DNA of 64,000 nt from positions 10,621,018-10,685,017 of the forward strand of contig JAJEKV010000041.1 of assembly GCA_021234155.1 (NCBI GenBank), read 5' to 3'. Position 1 is the first letter of the stretch. Each line of letters starts with the position of its first letter. The notes beneath the pieces were generated by a model. That model had not been told where the DNA came from and searched no databases. It saw only the letters and a program-made list of their open reading frames with translations. Positions 23,486 to 34,461 of this stretch are shown in pieces. A program made the position numbers and the translations under genes. Origin of the DNA: Isoetes taiwanensis (Eukaryota; Streptophyta; Lycopodiopsida; Isoetales; Isoetaceae).

Positions 23486-25032
23486 CTACGGTTTCTGAGG
23501 GTTTGGACGGTGAGTTGCAATATGCCCTAGTTCTCCACACCTATAGCATTGAGGAGGTCCTCTTCTAAGTACGTGGGGCCTAGGATCTCTACTAATAGGT
23601 TGTGGTACTGCAGTGTAGACAGCAGCATCATACATCGGTTGTGCTTGATACCCTGAATATTGAGGAGAGGTAACGACTTGAGTTTGGGGTCTTGTCAACC
23701 CAATTCCCATTCACGGGCGTAAATGAAAACACTCCTCTGTCCTATGGTTGGTTTTCCCACAGTTCTGACAAGGAGGAGGTCTGAAACCAGCAGGTTTAAA
23801 ATCAGCAGGCGTTGGACATTCGTTTGGAAGGTGGCCATAACCCTTGCATTTAATGCACCACATGTTTGACCTTTCCTTAGAAATTTGAGGCTTAGATTCT
23901 AGCCCCTTCACCCAATTTAACTGCAATTCCGTCATTTGCTTGGTCAGAGTTTCAACTAAATCCTCCTTGACTTTAGCAATTTTGGCATCCACTGATAGTT
24001 CAGGTCCTGTCATTGGCATAGCTGGCTGAGGCATAATAGAGGCTCCTGCTTGTGTTTTGCTGTAGTCCAAAGTACCCATAGCAGAAGGGAACATATTAAA
24101 AGGCATATTGACGAGCGGATTTACCTCTGTTATAGATGGAAACATTGGTGCAGCTGAAGCAACAACTGGTGCCACTCCTCCCAACACGGATGGTAGAGCC
24201 ATTCACGATGATAATAATAACGTGCCATTCCAATTTTCGCTTGCTCCCAACTTGATGCTATCATAATGGCTGCTTCTAAAGTACTTGGAGTCTGCCCCTT
24301 TGTAAAAAAACCAATGTCAGGAGGCAGTCCATTAGTAAAATACCTTACTTGATCCTCTGCAGAAGGCGTGGGATCTTTCTTTGCCACCAATCTCCTAAAT
24401 CGAATGACATAACTTTGCAAACTTTCTCCAGGTAAGAGTTTGATATAATTTAATTCATCACTCACCCTTTGCGCAAAACCTACGGGCCTGAATGCATTTA
24501 AAAACCCCTTCCTTAGCTCATCCCAACTTACGAATGGTGTAACATCCTTAGCGGCTCTGTACCACTCTACTGCACCATCTTGTAAAGTTCTTTGGAAATA
24601 ACCGTAACCCTCAGCGTTGCCATCCTCTGGTTAAGCCTCACTTATGGTCAAAAATGCACGCATGTGAATCGGCGTCTATACCTCCTAAAGGCGAGAAAAT
24701 TTTAGGTATCTCATTTTTCGTTGGCACTTGCCATGCTAGTATTTATTGGTTACGATATAGTGGGTAAAGAAATAGAACACAGCGTACTAGGCTCTAAGTC
24801 AATATTAAACTCTACCTCACGGTTGCTTGCTCTCGGGACTTGGTGTACACCTGAAATCGGATGCAATCTCACACTTGTGTGTTTGCTCAACTACTAATGG
24901 AGGATGCTCTAAAGATCTCCATAATTTTTCCTTCAATGCACTTCTTTCTTCTCTTTCCTTTGCTCTCAAATTCCGCTCCTCTTGTTGAAGTCTCTTAATC
25001 TCTTCACTTTTCTCTCTTGTTGTAAAATTCAT
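23486..25032 (-). pseudogene. Gag of nested gypsy element, frameshifted
   Basis: Four pieces on the minus strand. 25032-24817 is a charged N-terminal segment (EEIKRLQQEERNLRAKEREE). 24465-24130 holds the gag core (LLPGESLQSYVIRFRRLVAK), with more core text upstream in other frames. 24202-23711 carries two zinc knuckles (CIKCKGYGHLPNEC and CQNCGKTNHRTEEC). 23710-23486 carries a third knuckle-like CYRCGELGHIATH. At least three frame changes separate the pieces. The first ATG is only ~60 bp from the 5' LTR. Confidence 0.85.
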
Positions 25033-25090
25033 TCACCAGCATTAGTAACCTATAGCGATTGCCCAATGATTCTCGAATGCCCCCAAAATA

Positions 25091-26482
25091 TGTCAACAAG
25101 GGCACGCGAAACCCAAGCCAACAACACGAGTCTAATGGGCAAAGCTAAAGGTAAAAGATGGTGGTCAATATGATCGTACTCTCTGCAAGTGCATAGCTGA
25201 AATACTCCTCTTTAGACAATATACAATAACGTAAAACAGATCCGATGAATACTTGTGCCCCGGAGTACTTTAGAACTCAAACTCGAATTTTTCTAAGCAC
25301 AAATCAACAACTTACACATTTTTATCACACAACATTTAAACAAAATAGAACATTGCCCATAGATATCAGATTGTTAATGCCACCACAGTTCAAACTTAAT
25401 GCCTATGATGGAAAGAAAAAGCAAGACACTGATGATCAACATTCAATAGAATTAATTGACACAATTTCAGCCTGCTAGAACATTTTTTTTTTTAGAGAAT
25501 AAATTTCATTTTTTTTTGCAGCCTATCCACGGGGCATGTACTTGAATCCATTCACATCCACTTTAAAATTGTGAAAACTCTTTTCAATTAATAATGCCAT
25601 TCAGTTCACAAACATAATCAGCACAATAGTTATGCTTATCTTCCCACCACGATCATTCATCTACTAAATTTCTTGCAACGATAAAACATTACAGACCTTC
25701 TTCTCTATTCTTCAAGTTCTCTTCCCCATTCGACCTCTCGGTGTGGGCAGACTTCCCGCTCCTCCTAAGCGACACGGGTCCTTTTTCCTTCTCAAAATCT
25801 GCCTTAAAAAACCTCCACGACCTTTCTCCTTCTCTCTTCTGCACCAAATCGGCTGCTCTCCTTCCATTTCCGGCTGCTCCCCTTCCATTTCCGGCTGCTC
25901 CCCTTCCATTTCGGCTCACCTTCTCTTCCAAAAACGTGGGAATTGACCTAATCCAGACCTTTGGACTTCAAAAAAATTGGCCCTTTGGATTTCCCATGGT
26001 TCTGCTCCTTTTCCATGTTGCATGTGGGTTGCATGCATCTCCTAGGTAGTGTACATATCAACATGAATGCTTCCAAGCATTACAGCTACTTGAAGCCCTC
26101 TTTTTTTAACCTGCTCATGGATTCTCATACCATAATCTATAGCTCCTATCTTTCCGTGATCGAAAAATGCTTAAAAATCGACCTTGTCCCCATTGCATTT
26201 TTTCCATGTTGCATTATCTCAAAAATATCTAGAGCATATATGAAGCACATGTACCTCTTGTGGGTTTTCAATCATGCCACATGCTTTTAAGGTGCTAAAA
26301 ATTAGTCACGCTAGCCTTTGACCTTAGACACCACAACCAAGCTGGCAACACCGGTCAAAATATCAAAGATTTGCCATAAAATGAAGTTCTGCTCCATTTG
26401 AATGCATAGGAACGTCACAACACCATCTTTTTATGATGACTTTGTTAAAAAGTCTGTTGCGCAATGCTTTGACCGCACAACA
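25091..26482 (-). repeat. 5' LTR of nested gypsy element
   Basis: 1,392 bp, the partner of 16419-17795. Just inside it on the minus strand is TATTTTGGGGGCATTC; I did not recognise a standard initiator-Met primer site there. Confidence 0.92.
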
Positions 26483-26760
26483 TAGGGTTTTTTTTTTTTT
26501 TTTTTTAAGGTGGCGGGCACCCCCTACCTCGAGGTCGCCACCGTCGCCAGCAACACCCGGGTACCCCCTGCCCGCCACTTAGGGTTAGGGTTTCACACCG
26601 GGTACACGTACCATTATTCTACTTAAACCACGTTAAAGCAATCATGACGGCATCTACTACACCATCCAAATCTCATACTACTCCAAAATCCTCACTCACT
26701 AGCTAACGATCTAACGAGTTAGTATGTGGCCAGTGCAATAGTTTGGCTTCCCAGAACCAT
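26483..26760 (-). other. Leader of outer chromovirus, upstream half, with telo-box
   Basis: Starts with the TSD TAGGG and a long T run, then a second copy (about 26,507-26,592) of the ~84-bp repeat seen at 16,336. On the minus strand the repeat edge reads AAACCCTAACCCTAAG near 26,578-26,594. That includes AAACCCTAA, the telo-box known from plant histone and ribosomal-protein promoters. Confidence 0.6.
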
Positions 26761-26772
26761 GCTCTGATACCA
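26761..26772 (-). other. Primer binding site (tRNA-iMet) of outer chromovirus
   Basis: Minus strand TGGTATCAGAGC, the standard plant initiator-Met PBS, lies three bases inside the LTR that begins at 26776. This makes 26776-28394 the 5' LTR. Confidence 0.93.
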
Positions 26773-26775
26773 CCG

Positions 26776-28394
26776 TGGCGCCCGGAATATATCGACCCCC
26801 GTTTGTATACATACGGGGACTTTCCCCTCCCATTGCGACCATCTCGCCATGAGCAGGGCCCTCCGTCTATCCCGGGCCATCTATGGAAAGATGCCCGAGT
26901 GAAGGACACTGGGAGGTGTCATTATTACCCACGCCTTCAATGGGACTCCTACGTCATGGAAGCGTGAATACATGTTAGCACACAACATAAATTATATATA
27001 AATAACCACCTCGAAGGGTGGCACATCCATCCAAATACCACGGCAAAGAATATGCATCTAATCCTAAGGAAAACACCCCAAACCCATGGTTCTACCCCAG
27101 CTCAGACTCCAGTGAGGATCGACTGACGGCTAGGTCTCAAGAGATCAGCAGACCGAATCTTGACATGGCGTTGGCTGGCATAGAACATCGGCTAGGGTTG
27201 TCCACTCCATCCGCCCCTCCTGTGCACACTTTGCAGATGAGTCGAATCATGCTATGGGATCACTATAGCCTTCCCGACCACCTTGACTCAAGGTATCACC
27301 CTCTGAGCCTACTACGGGGGTTCATGAAGCCCCGTCCAGATGAGGCAGGTCGGGGGAGGCGTCCCTTCGGGGATCCGCGGGGTTCCATGGGTGAGCTAGA
27401 GAATACGTGCGCATCGGCGACCCCGCATCCGTGCAGACTTACTCACCCTAAATCTACTCAAAGTGCAAGGTGCTCCATACGGATCACACCTCTACACCCG
27501 AGGAGTGTCGGACCCATACCCGGCCCTCTCGGGCTGGCTCAGGCCCTAGCCCACTGTAGGAGTCTCGGGGAGCCTTTTATGTTCGTGCAAGACCCTCCCC
27601 CCTTCTTCACCACTTGTGTCCCTTGTTTGGTGCTAAGCACGACTCGATGGTCTCTTGTGCACAGGCCGCATCTAATGGGAATATTACAGGGCTCTATCTA
27701 GGAGCATACTATTATACATGAGCTCAGGGGTCTCTACCCCCCTTATTCCCCCCATTTCCAGAGTAAAGCTATGCAAAGAACTATCAATCCATCCTTTAAG
27801 AGCAAGACCAGAATCAGAAATAAAGAGAACTCACCTTTACAATCAAGGGTTAGTTCCTACAAGTAAAACATAGAGAGAACAGAGAAGCAAACACAACCAG
27901 TGCCCAACAGGGGCGCTACCCTAGAATTCACAGGCTATACTAGCCACCCACCTGAGTTCCGGCTGGACCCGTTATCATTTGGTGCTTCCATCTTCCTGGG
28001 TCTTGGTGCTCAGCTTCAGCTACACAGGTAAAAGTGCTTGGTATGGTGGCGCTCAGCTTGGCAGGGGTAGGCGCTCAGCTCGTGCTCCTTTTTGGACGAA
28101 TTTTGGGAGTCAATTAGGGATAGGGATCAGGTTGACAACCCAATTTCGAAGTCCCCATGCTGGCCAATAGATTTAGGCCAGGTGGCGCCTTCCCAAAGCA
28201 TTAATTAACCTAATTAATCCATTTAGACCTTAATTCCCTAAATTATAGGTTATTATCTTTAATAGCTAATTTAATCCCTTTTAGGTCAACCCCCTAGGTT
28301 ACAGTACCCCATGGTGGCGTACCTTTGATGGGTGACGTGTCCGTATATCGTATGAATACGTTACATATACCGTATAAATACGTGGAACGTCACA
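26776..28394 (-). repeat. 5' LTR of outer chromovirus
   Basis: 1,619 bp, the partner of 5103-6726. Its inner end reads TGGCGCCCGG where the other LTR has TGTGACGCTCCC. The outer end CGTCACA is followed by the target duplication ATGGA. Confidence 0.92.
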
Positions 28395-28970
28395 ATGGAG
28401 GTACTCATTAAATCAGGTAAAGCAAAGTAAATTGGAGTTAGCAACCATGGCATTCATCACTTAGAAGAGCTTTTTGCTAATTCATTGGTACGGCCATCTG
28501 TAAAGCAGATAGGATATTTAACATAAGCATATATGTTTGTGTTTATGTCATATCTTTATTTTCTTCTGTCTTGATGCACAGATAGCAATCCACCCTTTAA
28601 ATACCAGACTACATTTGGTTAAGTTCTGTCAGGAACATGGAATTATTCCAGAAGCATATTCTCCTCTTACTACAGGGAATCATCTTGCTAATCCAAATTT
28701 CCTAAAGGTGAGTCTCCTCTATTCCGCATGACAATTAATGGTTTTGTGGTCCATTCTTATATAAGCTACAGATTGCAGCAAAATACAATAAGACATCTGC
28801 CCAGCTTCTCATAAGGTGGAGTCTATAAGGTGAAGTCTATAAGCTATCACAGATTGCAGCAAAATACAATAAGACATCTGCCCAGCTTCTCATAAGGTGG
28901 AATCTACAGAAAAAACTATGTTGTTTTGCCCACCATCAAGAATAGCAGAAAATTCTCAGGTTGCCTTCTT
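28395..28970 (+). pseudogene. Aldo-keto reductase, second partial copy resumed after the insertion
   Basis: Continues exon 3 of the tandem copy that breaks off at 5102. VLIKSGKAK is followed by an in-frame TAA at 28428-28430, then GVSNHGIHHLEELFANS and RPSVKQ. The next exon is about 28582-28708 (IHPLNTRLHLVK; EAYSPLTTG). The exon coding [15 protein letters not shown] appears twice (28777-28846 and 28851-28921). The text ends near SRIAENSQ with a possible donor. I see no convincing final exon. Stops differ from those in copy 1, so the two decayed separately. Confidence 0.8.
28777..28921 (+). repeat. ~72-bp tandem duplication of a reductase exon
   Basis: The segment starting AGATTGCAGCAAAATACAAT and running through CTTCTCATAAGGTGGA occurs twice in direct orientation, separated by a short GTCTATAAG-rich junction. 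Confidence 0.85.
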
Positions 28971-30766
28971 ATCATTAACCTGTTATGTCATATTAGTAAC
29001 AGAGGAATTAACAAGTGCATTTATTCTAATTGTGCCCAAATTTGCAGCATATCATCTCTCTATAGAATTGAGCTATGGCCAGGTGATTCGTTTGGAAATT
29101 TTGCAGCATATCATCTCTCTATAGAATTGAGCTATGGCCAGGTGATTCGTTTGGAAATTTATAACATATAAAGCTTGAAGACAGTTTGTTTGAAGACGCT
29201 TCTTAGCAAGGTATGTAATTAATAGATGTGTCTAGCTTCTTTACAAAAGCTCTTGCTCCATATATACCTTGCAGGATTATGATCAAGCTAAGCACTGTCT
29301 TCATATTGCTCATACCACTCTGTTTGGTCCTTCAAGCAGCTATCCTTTTGGTAAACTTTACAGGTACCTTTTGTTTTTGCAGCTTAAGATTTTGTGTTAT
29401 ATAGGCTTTTCCAGTCATATGATTATTTGCCTTATTCTTTCTAGGTTCTATCTTTTCAAGACACGAACTTCGAATAGAAGGTTGGTTCACATGGTAAGTT
29501 TTCATATTGGAAATTTTGGTGCCACAGGGTAGATCTAGCGGAGAGCTTTTGAGGAGACCAAAGACTGCACATGAGAGAGTTGAGCCTGCAAGTGAAATAA
29601 CGGTGAGCTCAAGTACAGTGGTGATACAGTTTTTGATAATGAAATATTTGGCCCCGCTGGAAAAATCTAAAGCAATTGATTGATATTGTGGTACTTTGGC
29701 TATTCTCTTGATGAAGAAAGCCAGACTAGCGTTTGTATACTAATTCTATTTCGAAGTGTAATAAATGTTCAGAACCTACAATAACCCGTGATCAGATATA
29801 CATATACATAACTTAAAAGAAACAAGGTTCCCAACATTGTCAGCTGGTCAAAACCTCTACCCATGTAATTCATAATGACGCTTGAGATTCCTTTGCCCAT
29901 CTCCCTAAAATGAAGCTTGAGATTGGTATTTATGTATTGCCCCCCTCCATTTTAATTCCTAAATGTTAAAACTAGAAATGGTGCATTGATATAACTAAAG
30001 ACTTTACCCCATCCACAAATTGCCACATGCTTCAACACGAAACAATAGTTGATTTTTATCTCATTAACTGCATACCTTAAACCTTTCAATAGTACAAGTA
30101 GTTTAATAAACTTTACGATGATTTCCTTGCTTTATTGTTTAAGAAAGAAGTCTTACTCACATCCCTCTTCCTCCCTATGGGTGTATGCATGCACTATTTA
30201 TGGAGCCATTGCTTTGGAAGTAAAGAAGTCTTACATCCCTCTTCCTCCCTATGGTGTATGCATGTACTATTTATGGAGCCATTGCTTTTGAAAGGACTTC
30301 CAACGCCATCGACCATGATGAAGCACAAATTATGTGCACCGCATTAAGAAACGATGTCTTTTCATTTGATGTGAACCCTATCCTTTTACCCTTTACTGCG
30401 TTGACCTTCCTTTGCTTATAAAATACCAAAAAATAAAAACAAAAAAAGTTGCCTATAGAATACAAGAGTAAAAAACACCATTCACTTTGCTTATAAAATA
30501 CCAAAAAAAAAAAAAAGAAAAGAAAAGTTGCCTATAGAATACAAGAGTAATTATAACAAAAAACACCATTGCAAATGATGTGGCCTCAGAACCCATGGTT
30601 TGGGTACACTTAGCTGAGCTCATGTGCTTAGCTGCTTGTTATTATGTTTGTTGTGTTTTTGTTATGTTGATATTCTTTGTTTCTTTTGTTACTGTCATCG
30701 GGCTTACGCCCCATCTTTTGTATTGGGTCCCATAACCCGATTGGGTTTTCGTGGACGTTAAAAATC

Positions 30767-30774
<8 letters not shown>
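28971..30774. other. Gene-poor stretch with several short tandem duplications
   Basis: Contains three direct duplications: 29041-29160 (two ~60-bp units starting TTTGCAGCATATCATC), 30144-30290 (two ~75-bp units, AGAAGTCTTAC to GGAGCCATTGCTTT) and 30413-30570 (two ~72-bp units starting CTTATAAAATACCAAAAA). No gene was recognised. Confidence 0.65.
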
Positions 30775-30799
<25 letters not shown>

Positions 30800-31136
30800 A
30801 TAACCACAAATATCACAAGACTCCAACTCAATACATTCGAAATACACTCTCAAAATAGTTCCAACATCCATACTCACACACGTCTACATCGACATCTATA
30901 TCGCATTATCACTCTCTCTATAACAGGTATTAGCTAATATCATCTTCATATAATAAATTTCAACTTGGAACATCATCATATATTTCAATATCTAGAATAA
31001 TAATTGAGGATTTCTTTTTGAACTTTTTGGATGTAATCATTCATGCCCTCTATCACTACCTATTTAGTCCAATCAAATATAGCGCATTAACTTATATTTG
31101 TACGTATGCCCGGCAACGCCGGGCATTCGTTACTAG
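30775..31136 (+). mobile_element. Small non-autonomous Helitron
   Basis: About 362 bp. It starts TCTCTATCTATC, preceded by A, and ends CTAG followed by T. A perfect 17-base hairpin (GCCCGGCAACGCCGGGC, 31108-31124) lies eight bases before the CTAG. A-to-T insertion, TC start, 3' hairpin and CTRR end are the Helitron hallmarks. The first ~30 bases are a (TCTA)n tract. There is no coding capacity. Confidence 0.75.
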
Positions 31137-31182
31137 TGATTTTTAAATATCCGGGCATTCGTTACTAGTGATTTTTAAATAT
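31120..31182 (+). repeat. Direct duplication of the Helitron 3' end and flank
   Basis: About 31 bp beginning CCGGGCATTCGTTACTAGTG and ending TTTTTAAATAT occurs twice in a row, so the Helitron terminus plus adjoining host sequence has been copied once. Confidence 0.75.
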
Positions 31183-32340
31183 GAAATACGATTTTGCCTC
31201 AAGTTTTGAGGGAATATTGAACCTTTATACGACTTTGCCTAAGATTTTAAAATATGAAATACGGGGGTTCGAACCTCTACCAAAATAACTCAATGTCTTA
31301 ATAAGACTACTTTAACCATGTACCCAGTGAGCTAATGTAATTATTTTTTATCTTGAATCTATGTTTTTTTTTATAACAACCTATTCAATTGTTTTAGGGA
31401 TATATAGTCTATGGTTTCAAGAATTGTTATTTTTATATCCATATCAAATCCCCCTAGAACTTTGTTTGCTACATATTCTAAACAAGGTGCACCCTGACCC
31501 TGGACTATCACAGTCGTCGGATTCGTCGATCCTACGATCCAGATCATATGTTGGGGCCTTTGGGCACCTCTCGTTTCTTTATCATTATTTATGATTGGAG
31601 GCGCCTATGATTTTGAAATATGAAATACGATTTCGACTAAATTTTGGACCTCTACACGGCTTTGCCTAAGATTTTTAGAATATGAAATACGGCGGTTTAA
31701 ACCTCTATCAAAATAACTCAATGTCTACTTTAACCAATGTACCCAGTGAGCTAATGTGATTATTTTTTATCTTGAATCTATATTTTTTTTTTATAACAAC
31801 CATATATTTATGATTGGAGGCGCCTATGATTTTGAAATATGATAAACAATTTCACCTAAGGTTTTGAGGGAATATCGAACCTCAATACGGCTTTGCCTAA
31901 GATTTTAGAATATGAAATACAGGGGTTCGAACCTCTACCAAAATAACTCAATGTCCTAATAAGACTACTTTGACCAACGTACCCGGTGAGCTAATGTAAT
32001 TATTTTTTATCTTGATTCTATGTTTTTTTATAACGACCTATTCAATTGTTTTAGGGATATATAGTCTATGGTTTCAAGAATTGTTATTTTTTACATCCAT
32101 ATCCTGGAATCCCTTGCGACATATTCTAAACGAGGTGCACGCTGGACTATCACAATCGTCGGATTCGTCGATCCTACGACCCAGATCGTATGTTGGGGCC
32201 TCTGGGCACCTTCTGTTTCGCTTATAATCATTTATGATTGGAGGCATCTATGATTTTTAAATATGAAATACGATTTTGCCTCAAGTTTTGAGGGAATATC
32301 GAACCTCTATACGGCTTTGTCTAAGATTTTTAGAATATGA
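31165..32340 (-). repeat. Tandem array of the tRNA-like repeat (copies 2-5)
   Basis: Four direct units: 31165-31596, 31597-31815 (internally deleted), 31816-32239 and 32240-32340 (truncated), each related to 2904-3347. On the minus strand of the 31816 unit the tRNA-like block is clear: TAGCTCACCGGGTACGTTGG, then GGTTCGAACCCC. The unit of ~430 bp, with a tRNA-like part inside and not at an end, is unusual for a SINE. Confidence 0.7.
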
Positions 32341-32604
32341 GGCATGTAAACTTGCTTTAACTCATTAGTCCAAGCCGCATCCTTTAAAAAGGGATTTGAC
32401 TCGACAAGAACAAGTTGTTATTCCTAGCAGATAGAAGATCTTTTGTCTTCATAGCTCCATCCAAGAAGCCGTTAGAGTTAAACTAGATGATGAGGGAACA
32501 GATTTTCCTTAATAAAACATGGGCTGGATAACCCATGGGTGGAGGAAAATCTGAAGACACCTGAGAGGCGTGGCAACGTGTGTTTTGTGGCTCCATTAAT
32601 GGCT

Positions 32605-32790
32605 CCACAACCGACTTGGTGTGTCGTCATGTGCTCAGCTGGGGTACTTGGCTGCCCACCTGACCTGGTTGTGCCGTGTTGGTTGGCTCCTCCATTGTGG
32701 TCACCCACCCGGCTTGGTGGTGCCGTTTGTCCACGGATCGGTTAGTTGGCTGCCCACCCAACTTGGTGATGTTGCGTCGGTTGGCTTTTG
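32605..32790 (-). repeat. Degenerate minisatellite, block A
   Basis: Four or five imperfect units of GGCTGCCCACC(C/T)GACTTGGTG type. The reverse complement of this core is the unit of the larger block at 51,490-51,940. The ORFs here are products of the repeat. Confidence 0.6.
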
Positions 32791-34461
32791 GGTTGTGGTC
32801 GCCTTTGGTGTCCCTGGCTGGTCCTCCTTGGGCAAGTCACGGCTGGTTTGGCTCTTTCCTATGGCTAGGTTAGTTGGCTAGAATGCCACTCTTCTCGTGT
32901 GCAGCATCTACAAATTTCAAGGAGCTTGCTTTCTATATACTTCAAAGGTTAAAAAGGATAGATAGACAGATCAAGTTTAATGCCCGAACCGAAACTTAAC
33001 TTTTCCCCGTGCATTTATTGGCTCCCAATTAAATACACTTAATGGGAAGTTTTCATTTTATGTTTGGGGCTGTTGATGGGAGGAATATTCCTCCCTTTAT
33101 GCCAAATGAAGGGCCTTCTGTTTTTTGGACGCAAGACCCCATACAAATTTCAAAGGTGTAGAATCGCTACACATCACCATTGAAAAGAAATTGGTCTACA
33201 AAAAAAAAAAAAAAAAAAAAAAAAACCAGCCGTAAGCGCAGCCTGCCGGAATGAATCCTGACGATCAGGAGCGCATGAATCCACACTATCAATCCTCACC
33301 TCTGCCTTCTTACCTGCCTTCCCGACCCCTGCCTTCTAAATCCCGACCTCTGCCTTCTTACCCTGCCTTCTAAATCCACACTAAGCATCAATCTGGCAGA
33401 TGCTTCCAAAACCAGCCTTCTTACCTTTGCTTGAGCAACACTGTTTCAAGGCCACCATGATCCTTTAATTCGGCATTCTACAGACCTGAGGGTCAAATTT
33501 GGAGCTGCCCGGATCTCGTTTGGCTGCCTTCACAATCACGTTTACCGTTTTCAAGGTGGTTTTTTTTTTCTTTTTTTTTTTCCAACCACCTCACTCCTTG
33601 ATGGGTTTGGTGGGAAGCCCAAGGGCCGAATCCCCTAATCGGCTCACCTCCCAGCAGTTTGATTCCCTCTGGGGTTCAGTTCGATGGCAAGGGCAGGCCA
33701 TGTCTGCGCTAAAACCAGAGCCATCGTTGGCTCTTGGTGGACTGGCTCCCCCTAATCCCATCTGCATCCTTTTTCTGTTTGAACCTCCTAAGTTTCAACC
33801 TGTTGCAAAAGATGGCTGCCCCTCCGCTTTCATTCGGCGCACCTACAAAACCGTAGAATCCAGTGGAAAAAAGAAAGTGGCCCCGGCGCTATCCACTCCC
33901 TATAATTTAGGATGGAAATTCGCCAACCATGGCAACAATGAACTTGCACACACATCAAAATTAGAAATTAGACCTCTAAATGGAAACAAGCTGCTCAAAC
34001 ATGCCAAATTATACGGCCTCACATACAATACAATACCAGAATCATAGTTCCCACCATTGCGAGAATACCCTCCCCAAATACCAAACGAATTGGGCAAACT
34101 TAATGGACACATACCCAGATGAGACCTGCCCCACCACTATACATGGCTAAAGTGGGTTCTCCCCCACTAACTTATAATGATGGTCCCCCACCATCATACA
34201 TGGCTGAAGTGGGGTTCTCCCTCACTAACTTACACTTACAATCATGGTCCCCCACCACAATGACAATGGCGGTGCTTGTCACATGGGTGAAGTGCCCCCC
34301 CATACCCAACAATGACAATGACGGTACTGTCACAACGAGACATTGACCTTATTGAGCAAACTTTCTTCTTTGAACACCACATTATACCAGAAAAATTACA
34401 CGTGTGATTCTAAGATGATATTCTAGACATACTAGATACGGAGTGGTCTAAAAAACGGGTG
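32791..34461. other. No confident gene; poly(A) run and small repeats
   Basis: Contains an A run at about 33,199-33,226 and an unassigned ORF at 33,499-34,047 (+, 182 codons, no known motif, with a poly-Phe run from a T tract). At about 34,128-34,260 there are two or three degenerate ~60-bp repeats around CCCCCACTAACTTA. The last part should include the PPR gene promoter. Confidence 0.45.

Larger units (their letters stand above)
16419..26482 (-). mobile_element. Nested Ty3/gypsy LTR retrotransposon
   Basis: 10,064 bp with 1,377- and 1,392-bp LTRs that start TGTCAACAAG and end GCACAACA. It is flanked by TAGGG on both sides (16414-16418 and 26483-26487). Gag and pol lie on the minus strand and a purine tract abuts the lower LTR, so it points the same way as its host element. 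Gag, protease, RT, RNase H and integrase are recognisable but heavily frameshifted. The integrase is followed by a RMRWTGPY-type end with no chromodomain, so it belongs to a non-chromovirus gypsy lineage. It is necessarily younger than the outer element. Confidence 0.92.
5103..28394 (-). mobile_element. Ty3/gypsy chromovirus carrying histone-like ORFs (outer element)
   Basis: The ends are TGTGACGCTC and GAACGTCACA. The element is flanked on both sides by ATGGA (5098-5102 and 28395-28399), a 5-bp target duplication that interrupts an aldo-keto reductase exon. Orientation is minus: the 5' LTR is 26776-28394 and the 3' LTR is 5103-6726. The primer site is at 26761-26772 and the polypurine tract at 6727-6739. 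Without the nested insertion it is about 13.2 kb. Order from the 5' LTR: leader with tandem repeats, H3-fusion ORF, H2A-like ORF, H2B-like ORF, gag, protease-RT, RNase H-integrase, chromodomain. Pol and gag carry frameshifts, so this copy is non-autonomous. Three extra ORFs upstream of gag are not normal for chromoviruses. Confidence 0.93.

Noticed and set aside
25091-26482. Nested element as a chromovirus of the same family as the outer one
   Set aside because: Different LTRs, different primer region, two to three zinc knuckles in gag and no chromodomain after the integrase.
27018-27701. 227-codon plus-strand ORF as a gene
   Set aside because: It lies within the other LTR of the same element and is not conserved as an ORF between the two LTRs.
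30775-32340. CRISPR-like array
   Set aside because: Repeats are long direct tandem units with no short repeat/unique spacer structure, in a plant nuclear genome.
33499-34047. 182-codon ORF as a confident gene
   Set aside because: Contains a T-run-derived poly-Phe stretch and no recognisable domain; kept only as unassigned.
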